Below are positions 56,908 to 64,000 of a DNA stretch of 64,000 nucleotides, piece after piece (position 1 is the stretch's first letter; every line of letters begins with the position of its first letter). The stretch is from the NCBI GenBank assembly GCA_020633495.1, contig JACKDR010000014.1:151361-215360 (forward strand), given 5' to 3'. The notes beneath the pieces were generated by a model. That model did no database searches. It had not been told where the DNA came from and saw nothing but the letters and a program-made list of their open reading frames with translations. This DNA is from Kofleriaceae bacterium (GTDB taxonomy: Bacteria; Myxococcota_A; Polyangia; Haliangiales; Haliangiaceae). The position numbers and the translations under genes are program-made.

Positions 56908-59900
56908 GCCAGGGCGGCAAGGGCGACGGTCCGCTCGACGGCGACGACGATCTCCTGTCCGAGATCGACGCCTGGGGCGACATGTTCGACGCCCTGCACG
57001 AGCCGGGCGGCGACGACGCCACCGAAGCCCTCGGCGCCGAGGAGGCGACCGGGATCCACGCGGCCGAGGAGGCGACCGGGATCCACGCGGCCGAGGAGGC
57101 GACCGGGATCCACGCGGCCGAGGAGCCGACCGGGATCCACGCGGTCGAGGAGCCGACCGGGATCCACGCGGTCGAGGAGCCGACCGGCGTCCACGACGCC
57201 GACGAGCCCACCGGGGTCCGCGAGGTCACGCCGGTCGGCGAGCGCCCCGGGCTCGCGGTCGCGCCGGCGGCGGCGACCGCGTCGACCCGAGCGCGGCGGC
57301 CGAGCCCCGGCCGCCGCGGGCGCCGACGGCGACGAGCTGCTCGCCGAGCGCGCGGTCGATCACGGCCCTGGCTTCCTCGACGACGATCCGTTCTCGACCG
57401 CGCTCGACGAGCCGCCGCCGGCGCTGCGCCGCGACGTCGACTTCTCGGACCTCGGCGTCGACGGTCCGCCCACCGCGCTGGGCTCGCTGCTCGGCATGCC
57501 GCCGCCGCTGCAGCCGGTCGAGGAGGACGAGGCCGCCGCCGCCGCCGCCGCGACCGAGCCGCCGGTCCGGCCGTCGACGCGGCGGATCACGCTGGCGCAG
57601 CCCGACGACGACGAGGTCTTCACGTCGGCGAGCCGCGACAGCGCGCCGTTGTTGCCGCAGGGCCCGACCGACGACGAGCTGTTCGGCGATCTGCCCGACG
57701 AGATCGGCGAGCCGGTGGTGCCGGGCGTGGTCGCCGGCGGCGCCGCGGCCGACGTCGAGGACGCCGCGCGCACCGGCGAGCGCAGCCTCGACCGGGTCGG
57801 TCCGGCGGTGGTCCGCCGCGAGGATCTCGAGCGCCGGCGCCGCGCCGGCTCCGAGGACGACTCGCCGTTCGGCGGCGCCGACTCGACGCGGGTCGCCGAT
57901 CTGGCCGAGATGGAGCGACTGGCCGGCGAGCGCCGCGCGCGCCGCCAGACCGGAGGCGCCGGCGACGCCGGGGCCGCCGGCGGCGACTTCGGCGGCGGCG
58001 AGTCGACGCGGGTCGCCGATCTCGCCGAGCTCGAACGCCTGGCCAGCGGCGACGCCGCCGCGGGACCGGCGCGACGGGGCTCGGGGCCGATCGCGCGCTC
58101 GTCGGGGCCGGCCATCATCCCGCGCCGGCCCGGCACCTCCGACGACGATGGCGGCTTCGGCGGCGGCGACTTCGGCAGCGGCGAGTCGACGCGGATCGCC
58201 GATCTCGGTCAGCTGGAGAAGCTGGCCCAGGAGAACCGGGTCGCGCGCGAGGCCGAGGCCGCGGCCGCGGCCGCGGCGCTGTTCGACGACGCGCCCTCCG
58301 TCGAGCTCAGCATCGACGAGGACTTCTACGCCGACTTCGAGATCGGTGACAGCGCCGGCGAGGTCTCGGGCGAGGCCGCGGCCGCCGACGTGTCGACCGG
58401 GACCCGGCGCGCCACCGCCCACGTGGTCCGCCGCGGCAAGGTCACGCGCGAGGACGACAGCGCCGCCGTCGTCGTCGAGATGGAGGCCGAGCCCTCCGAC
58501 GAGTTCGACGCGGTGCAGGTGGCGCGCCTGCCGGAGCCGGGCACCCCCGAGGAGGTCGCCGCCGAGGACGACTTCTCCGACGTCGCCGCCGCGATGTCCG
58601 AGCCCCTGCCGCCGCCGTCGCGGCGGTCGTCGGAGCTGCGCGAGGCGGCGGCCGCCGCCGTCGCCGCCTCCGCCGCGGGCGCGGCGGAGCACGACTTCGC
58701 GGACGTCGCCGCCGCGGTGGCCGAGCCCGCGCCGCCGCCCGCGCGTGCCGAGTCGTCGGTCGACGACGCCCTCGCCGGGCTCGCCGACGAGGTCGAGGCC
58801 GAGCTGGCCGCCACCGAGGCGACGGCGCCGCCCGCGATCGTGCCGTCGGCGCCGCCCGTGGTCGCGCCGCCGGCGCCGCCGGCGCCGCCCGTGGTCGCCG
58901 CGCCGCCGGCGGTCGAGGTCGCGCAGTGCCCGAGGCGGTGCCTGAGCGCATCTCCGAGCCGGTGCCCGAGCTGCTGGCCGAGCCGACGCCGACCGCCGCC
59001 GTCGTCGCGGCGGCCGAGGCGGTCGCGCCGGTCGCCGCCGCAGCGGCCGCCGCCGAGCCCGACGTCGCCCCCGAGCTGCCGCCGCCGCGCTTCGCCGGCG
59101 CCGAGCCCGAGCTCGACCTCGACGCCATCCGGCTGCCGGAGAGCGTCGCGCCCATCGCCGGCGAGGATCCGGCGGAGGAGGCGGCGCGCTCGATCCTCAT
59201 CTACGAGCGCGAGCTCGAGACCGTCGACGAGGCCGAGGTCGCGGCGGCGCTGCGCTGCGAGGCCGCGCGCCTGTACGAGCGCATCGGCGACGTCGATCGT
59301 GCGCACCACCACTACGAGGCCGCGCTGCTGGCCGACCCGCGCTCGTTCACCGCGCTGCGCGGCCTGCGCCGGTTGTCGCGCGCGATGGGCGACCTCGACG
59401 AGGCGACCCGCTACCTCGACGCCGAGATCGGCATCGCCGGCGCGCTCGAGCGCCGGGCGCTGGCCCTGCACCGGGTCGATCTGCTGCGCGCCGCCGGCGA
59501 GCAGGATCTGGCGCGGGTCGCCGTCGGCGAGCTGCTCGACGAGGCCTCCGGCGACGTCCGGGCGCTGCTGGCCCAGCTCGAGCTGACCTTCCTCGACGGC
59601 CGCGTCGTCGAGCTGTCGGAGGCGCTGGCCCGGCTGGCCGGGCCGCTCGCCGACGCCGAGCTGCGCGGCGCCATCGGCGTCGCCCTCGGCCACCTCCACG
59701 AGCGCGGCCTCGAGGGGGCGCCCGAGCCGGACCGCGCCCGCGCCGCGTTCGCGTCGGCCCGCGAGGCCAACCCGGCGTCGGCGCCGGCGATGCTGGGGGC
59801 CCGCCGCGCCGGCATCGCCGACGCCACCGTCGCGCTCGCCGAGCTGGCGGTCGACGCCGGCGACGTCGGGTGCGCCGCCGGCCTGTTGAGGCGGGCCGCG

Positions 59901-62900
59901 CTGGTCGCGCGGATCGCCGGCGATCGCCCGGCCGAGGCCGCCGCGATCGCCCGCGCCGTCGCGGTCGCGCCGCACGATCCGCTGGTCGCCGCCGAGGCGC
60001 TGGCGGTCGCGACCACCGTCGACGAGCAGCTGGCCGCCCTCGACGGCATCGTCGCGGTGGCGCCGGGCGACGCGATGCGGGCGTGGGCCCTGGCCCGCCA
60101 GGCGTCGCTGCGACTGGCCCGCGGCGGCGACGCCGATCACGACGCCGCGCTCGAGCTGCTGGCCCGGGCGTCGGCGACCGATCCGTCGCACGATCACGTC
60201 ACCGCGGCGCACGAGGCGCAGCTGGCGGCCCGCGGCGACTGGGCCGCGATCGCCGTGCTGGCCCGGGCCCGGGTCGCCGCCGACCCCGGCGCCGAGCGCG
60301 ACCGGGTGACCGCCGCCCGCGCGCTGGCGGCGCTGGGCACCGCCGAGGATCCGACGCCGGTCGAGGAGGCGGTCGAGCTGCTGGCCGAGGGCCGCCGCCT
60401 GACCCCGGGCTCGTCGACGCTGGTCGACGTCGCCGCCGACGCCCTCGCGGTCGCCGGCCGGTGGGGCGACCGCGTCGCGCTGTGGACCGAGGCGGCCGGC
60501 ATCGACTCCGAGCAGCTCGACCCCGAGCTGGCGATGCTGCGCGCCGCCGCCGCCGCCGAGGAGGCCGTGGCCGCGATGGCGCCCGAGACGCCGATCGACG
60601 ACGCGCTGCGCACGATCACCGCGGCGCTCGAGGTCTGGGGCAAGGTCCTCGACCACGATCCCGACAACGTCCGCGCCCACGGCGCGGCCATCGCGCTGGC
60701 GCGCCGGCTCGGCGATCGCGACGTCCTGGCCGACGTGCTGGCCCGGGCCCAGGCGTCGCGGACCGGCGCCGCGTCGGCGACGCTGGGCCTCGAGCGCGCC
60801 CGCGCCGCGATGGCGCCGGGCGCCGACGACGAGCCCGATCTCGGCCGCGCCGAGGACGTCCTCGACGAGCTCGTGACCTCGGCGCCCGAGGATCCGCGGC
60901 GCGTCGCGGTCGCGCTGCTGGTCGCGGCGCGCGCTGGCCGCTGGGCCGACGCCGCGCTCGTGCTCGAGGAGCGGGCCGACGCCGCGGTCGAGGCCGGCGC
61001 CGGGCTCGAGGCGGTCACGCTGCGCTACCGCGCCGCCCAGCTGCTGCTCGATCAGGCCGACGATCCGTCGCGCGCGGCCCAGCTGCTGGCCCGCGTCCTC
61101 GAGGATCGGCCGCAGCTGACCGCCGCCGCCGACGCCCTCGGCGCGGTGCGGCGCCGCCTCGGCGACGCCGCGCCGGTGGCGATGACGCCGCGCCCGGCCG
61201 CCGGGCTGCGCGCCGCCGCGGTCGAGCTCGGCACCGGCGCCGACGCCTTCGCCCGGCTGATCCGCGACGGCGAGGTGCTGGTCGGGCAGGGCGACGCGCC
61301 CGGCGCGCTGGCCATGTTCGGCCGCGCCCTCGAGCTCCGCCCCGGCGATCCCCTGGCCGCGCTGCCGCTGCAGCGTGCGGCTCGCGCCGCCACGGATCCC
61401 GCGCCGCTGGTGCGGATCGCGCTCGAGGAGCTGCGCCACGCCGAGGACGCCGGCGACGATCGGCTGCGCGCCGACGCCTACGAGATGATGGCGATGGTCG
61501 ACGGCGAGATCCGCGACGACGCCGGCTCCGCGCTGGTCGCCTGGGAGTCGGCGGCGGCGGCGGCGCCGACCCGGCTGGCGGTGCTGCGCCAGCTCGAGCG
61601 CGCCTACCTCGCGGGCGGCCGCGACGGCGATCTCTACGCGCTGCGCGCCCGCCAGGTCGACGCCCTCGCCGCGCCCGGCGTCACCGGCGACGACGCCGCC
61701 GACGCGGTCGCGCTGGCCCTCGATCGCGCCGGGCTCGGCGATCGCGACGGCGTCGGCGACGACGAGGTCCGCGCCAGCTACCAGCGCGTCGTCGAGCTCG
61801 ACCCGCGGCAGCGCCTGGCCCTGTTCCACCTCGAGGCGATCGTCCGCCGCGGCGGCAGCTCGGTCGAGCTGGCGGCGCTCGAGGAGGCGATCGCGACGCT
61901 GTTCGGCGACGACGCCCGGTCGCGCGCGGCCTTCCTGACCCGCGCCGGCGAGACCTTCGCCGAGCTCGGCCAGCTCGAGAGCGCGATCGAGCGCTTCCGC
62001 GCCGCCGAGGAGCTGCAGCCCGGGTACGTGCCGGCGCTGCAGGGCTGGCGGCTGGCGGCGCTGCGCGGCGGCCTGTGGCTCGACTTCGCCGAGGCCGCGG
62101 CCCGCGAGGCGGCCGCCACCACCGACGACACCCAGCGCGGCGCGCTGTACCACCTCGCCGGCGTCGCGCTCATGGATCGCGCGCTGGTCGGCGAGCGCGC
62201 GGTGCCGGTCCTGCGCAAGTGCCTCGCCGCCGATCCGCGCCACGTCGACGCCTTCGTCCGCCTCCGCATCCTGCTCGAGGAGCAGGGCGAGCACGACGAG
62301 CTGGCGCGCCTGGTCGAGGAGCGGCTGGTCCACGAGGACGACGTCGCCACCAAGATCGTCCTGCACCGCGCCGTCGCCGAGCTGTACCGCAACTTCCTCG
62401 ACGACCGCGAGTCGGCCAAGTACAACTACCGCGCGATCCTCGAGCTGTCGCCCGACGACGGCGGCGCGGTCGCGGCGCTGTCGGACATCTGCTGGGAGCA
62501 GGGCGCGTGGGGCGAGGCGGCCGAGGCCCTGGTGGCGCGGGCCCGCCTCGAGCGCGAGCCGCGGATCCTCCGCAACATCTACTACCGGCTCGGCCTCATC
62601 TACGCCGAGCGCCTGCCGCAGCCGGAGCTGGCGCTCAAGGCGTTCCAGCGGGTCCTCGCCTACGATCCCGACGACGCCGACGCGCTCGGCAAGCTCGCCG
62701 ACCTCGCGATCGCCGCGGGCGAGTGGAAATTGGCGCTCGGCGCCTGCGAGCGGCTGGTCAAGGGCGAGGAGGATCCGGCGCGGCGGGTCGCGCACCTGCA
62801 CCGCGTCGGCACGATCTTCCTCGACGGCCTCGGCGATCGCGCCAAGGCCGAGCGGGCCTACCGGATGGCGCTCGACGGCGCGCCCGAGAGCGACCTGGCG

Positions 62901-63971
62901 CTGACCCGGCTGGTCGAGTTCTACCAGAACGCCGGCGACCTCCGCTCGGTGCGCGTCCACCTCGACCGGGTCGCCGCCGCGATGCGGTCGCGGCTCGATC
63001 ACGATCCCGCCGACGCGGTCGCCTACCGGGTCGTGTCGCGGGTCATGGCGGCGCGCCAGGGCGCGGGCGTGGTCGGCAGCCTCGAGGTCGCGCGCTGCGC
63101 CGCCGAGCTGGCGGTGCTGACCGGCAGCGGCGAGGCCACCGAGGTGGCGCTCGCCGGCTCGCTGGTGCCCGGCGATCTGCGGCCGCTGGTCCGCCCCGAG
63201 GCCGACGACCTCTTGTTCCCGCGCACGGTGTCGCCGGAGCTGCGCCAGGTGTTCGCGCTGCTCGGCGAGCGCGTCGCCAAGCACGTCGGCGTCGACCTGC
63301 GCCCGTACGGCGTGACCCGCGGCGATCGCCTGCGCGCCCGCGACAACCCGGTGGCGGCGGTGGCCCAGGAGGTCGCCGACCAGCTCGGCCTCGGCGAGAT
63401 CGACGTCTTCGTGTCCGAGCGTCAGCCGCTGGCGATGCAGGCCGAGCCGACCAGCCCGGTGTCGCTGGTGGTGGGCGCGCAGATCGCGTCGAGCGGCCGC
63501 CAGGACGCGCTGCGCTTCGCCGCCGGCAGCGCGCTCAAGCTGGCCCAGACCCACCTGGCGATCCTGGTCCGGCTGTCCGAGGACGATCTGGCCGCGCTGG
63601 TGGTCGGGCTCCTGCGCCTGTTCCAGAACGACTTCCCGTACCTCGCCGTCGACGCCGACGCCGCGGCGGCGCAGAACCAGAAGCTGCGCCGGCTGATCCC
63701 GTCGGGCCTGATGAACGAGCTCAAGCCGTTCGCGTTCGCGGTCAACTCGCACGGCTTCGATCACCGGGCGCTGCGCCGGGGCCTGCGCGTCGGCGGTCTG
63801 CGCGCCGGCGTCCGCGCCGCCGGCGGCATCGGCGCCGGGCTCAGCATCCTCGGCGCCGAGCTGGGCGCCGCCGACGCCGCCGCGGCGCTGCAGGATCCGG
63901 TCATCCGGGACCTCGTGCGGTTCGCGGTCGGCGAGGACCACGCGCGGCTGGTCCAGCTGCGGGCGGACTGA
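56904..63971 (+). CDS. Giant tetratricopeptide-repeat protein (second of pair), reading frame broken twice
   Basis: If read as one gene it would code for about 2355 residues. The first part (from the ATG at 56904, overlapping the upstream stop) has MSQGGKGDGPLDGDDD and seven nine-residue repeats, but that frame turns Arg-rich after about 57280. The next frame carries 57301-58922: acidic, with three STR(V/I)ADL repeats. It in turn fails near 58920, where the original frame resumes and runs to 63971 through a TPR array and a C-terminal domain like that of the upstream gene. The two shifts cancel. Both breaks fall in GC-rich low-complexity DNA. Either sequencing errors or a decaying linker; sequence quality must decide. 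Confidence 0.65.
57036..57224 (+). repeat. Seven tandem 27-bp repeats encoding AEEATGIHA-type units
   Basis: Nine-residue units run head to tail: AEEATGIHA three times without change, then AEEPTGIHA, VEEPTGIHA, VEEPTGVHD and ADEPTGVRE. The first three DNA copies are nearly identical and later ones drift, so the array grows at the 5' side. Coding, not CRISPR. Confidence 0.85.
57880..58227 (+). repeat. Three spaced copies of a 15-residue STR(V/I)ADL motif
   Basis: Copies at 57880-57924, 58000-58044 and 58183-58227 encode (D/E)STR(V/I)ADL(A/G)(E/Q)(M/L)E(R/K)LA, separated by 25-46 residue disordered linkers and preceded by Gly/Phe-rich GGDFG-type runs. Likely short amphipathic binding helices. 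Confidence 0.75.
58926..63971 (+). CDS. Uninterrupted TPR and C-terminal portion of the second giant TPR protein
   Basis: The longest intact reading frame of the broken gene above, 1681 residues from a GTG at 58926; if the frameshifts are real, this part could be made on its own, though no ribosome site is seen. It begins with VPEAVPERISEPVPELLAEP, then TPR-like helices (EAARLYERIGDVDRAHHHYE; YYRLGLIYAERLPQPELALK; VLAYDPDDADALGKLADLAI) up to about residue 1380, and a C-terminal domain (RQVFALLGERVAKHVGVDLR; EIDVFVSERQPLAMQAEPTS; VSLVVGAQIASSGRQDALRF) matching the end of the first giant protein. Probable scaffold function; nothing catalytic recognised. Confidence 0.7.
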   Translation: MPEAVPERISEPVPELLAEPTPTAAVVAAAEAVAPVAAAAAAAEPDVAPELPPPRFAGAEPELDLDAIRLPESVAPIAGEDPAEEAARSILIYERELETVDEAEVAAALRCEAARLYERIGDVDRAHHHYEAALLADPRSFTALRGLRRLSRAMGDLDEATRYLDAEIGIAGALERRALALHRVDLLRAAGEQDLARVAVGELLDEASGDVRALLAQLELTFLDGRVVELSEALARLAGPLADAELRGAIGVALGHLHERGLEGAPEPDRARAAFASAREANPASAPAMLGARRAGIADATVALAELAVDAGDVGCAAGLLRRAALVARIAGDRPAEAAAIARAVAVAPHDPLVAAEALAVATTVDEQLAALDGIVAVAPGDAMRAWALARQASLRLARGGDADHDAALELLARASATDPSHDHVTAAHEAQLAARGDWAAIAVLARARVAADPGAERDRVTAARALAALGTAEDPTPVEEAVELLAEGRRLTPGSSTLVDVAADALAVAGRWGDRVALWTEAAGIDSEQLDPELAMLRAAAAAEEAVAAMAPETPIDDALRTITAALEVWGKVLDHDPDNVRAHGAAIALARRLGDRDVLADVLARAQASRTGAASATLGLERARAAMAPGADDEPDLGRAEDVLDELVTSAPEDPRRVAVALLVAARAGRWADAALVLEERADAAVEAGAGLEAVTLRYRAAQLLLDQADDPSRAAQLLARVLEDRPQLTAAADALGAVRRRLGDAAPVAMTPRPAAGLRAAAVELGTGADAFARLIRDGEVLVGQGDAPGALAMFGRALELRPGDPLAALPLQRAARAATDPAPLVRIALEELRHAEDAGDDRLRADAYEMMAMVDGEIRDDAGSALVAWESAAAAAPTRLAVLRQLERAYLAGGRDGDLYALRARQVDALAAPGVTGDDAADAVALALDRAGLGDRDGVGDDEVRASYQRVVELDPRQRLALFHLEAIVRRGGSSVELAALEEAIATLFGDDARSRAAFLTRAGETFAELGQLESAIERFRAAEELQPGYVPALQGWRLAALRGGLWLDFAEAAAREAAATTDDTQRGALYHLAGVALMDRALVGERAVPVLRKCLAADPRHVDAFVRLRILLEEQGEHDELARLVEERLVHEDDVATKIVLHRAVAELYRNFLDDRESAKYNYRAILELSPDDGGAVAALSDICWEQGAWGEAAEALVARARLEREPRILRNIYYRLGLIYAERLPQPELALKAFQRVLAYDPDDADALGKLADLAIAAGEWKLALGACERLVKGEEDPARRVAHLHRVGTIFLDGLGDRAKAERAYRMALDGAPESDLALTRLVEFYQNAGDLRSVRVHLDRVAAAMRSRLDHDPADAVAYRVVSRVMAARQGAGVVGSLEVARCAAELAVLTGSGEATEVALAGSLVPGDLRPLVRPEADDLLFPRTVSPELRQVFALLGERVAKHVGVDLRPYGVTRGDRLRARDNPVAAVAQEVADQLGLGEIDVFVSERQPLAMQAEPTSPVSLVVGAQIASSGRQDALRFAAGSALKLAQTHLAILVRLSEDDLAALVVGLLRLFQNDFPYLAVDADAAAAQNQKLRRLIPSGLMNELKPFAFAVNSHGFDHRALRRGLRVGGLRAGVRAAGGIGAGLSILGAELGAADAAAALQDPVIRDLVRFAVGEDHARLVQLRAD

Positions 63972-64000
63972 GGCGGGGCGGAGCGGGGCGGAGTCAGACC

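Noticed and set aside
57036..57224. Tandem repeats considered as a CRISPR array
   Set aside because: Units are contiguous without spacers and stay in frame as peptide repeats.
58326..63941. Minus-strand open frame of 1871 codons opposite the second giant TPR gene
   Set aside because: Same reason; the plus strand carries TPR helices and a domain shared with the upstream gene.

Overview
The window is very GC-rich; third codon positions are almost always G or C. It looks like chromosome of a predatory or social deltaproteobacterium in the broad sense (Myxococcota, perhaps the Haliangium/Nannocystis side). Reasons: two tandem outer-membrane beta-barrel proteins of the myxobacterial type, giant TPR proteins with disordered Ala/Pro/acidic tails, many lipoproteins, RND systems with lipoprotein adaptors, and DapL. 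No phage, insertion sequence, CRISPR array, rRNA or tRNA was seen. Species-level placement is not possible from sequence reading alone.

Layout. 1-7.1 kb: Omp85/TamA-like protein (runs off the left edge; frame broken near 2100) and TamB, an envelope assembly pair. 7.2-10.5 kb: a PDZ membrane protein, a small lipoprotein and two outer-membrane barrel proteins sharing one promoter. 10.5-18 kb: FtsY, an Ig-like membrane protein and divergent Smc. 18.2-24.6 kb: a complete TetR-TolC-adaptor-RND efflux operon with a clear promoter and two spaced operators. 24.6-30.5 kb: an alpha/beta hydrolase, a protein carrying two different protease active sites, and a translationally coupled set of rRNA methyltransferase, pseudouridine synthase and zinc-ribbon membrane protein. 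30.5-36.6 kb: a TetR/DUF1304 divergon, an acyltransferase-like protein without its catalytic His, a lipoprotein hydrolase, an acetyltransferase and DapL. 36.7-45.9 kb: a diiron ferritin-like protein, a second RND pair, a membrane pyrophosphatase, and an SPFH/ribbon-helix-helix pair with a palindromic operator. 46.3-50.9 kb: histidine utilisation genes hutH-hutU-hutI. 51-64 kb: two adjacent giant TPR proteins, the second with a reading frame broken at two places.

The most notable non-coding signal lies between the hut operon and the SPFH gene (46146-46289). Two 55-nt arms in opposite orientation each fold into the same hairpin. Ten of their 14 differences form five compensating base pairs, which points to a REP/BIME-like structured element under selection for its fold. 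Other points of interest are the double-protease protein, the paired TGAA-N6-TTCA operators, out-of-frame repeat DNA inside Smc, and several apparent frameshifts in low-complexity GC-rich coding DNA that are either assembly errors or real lesions.
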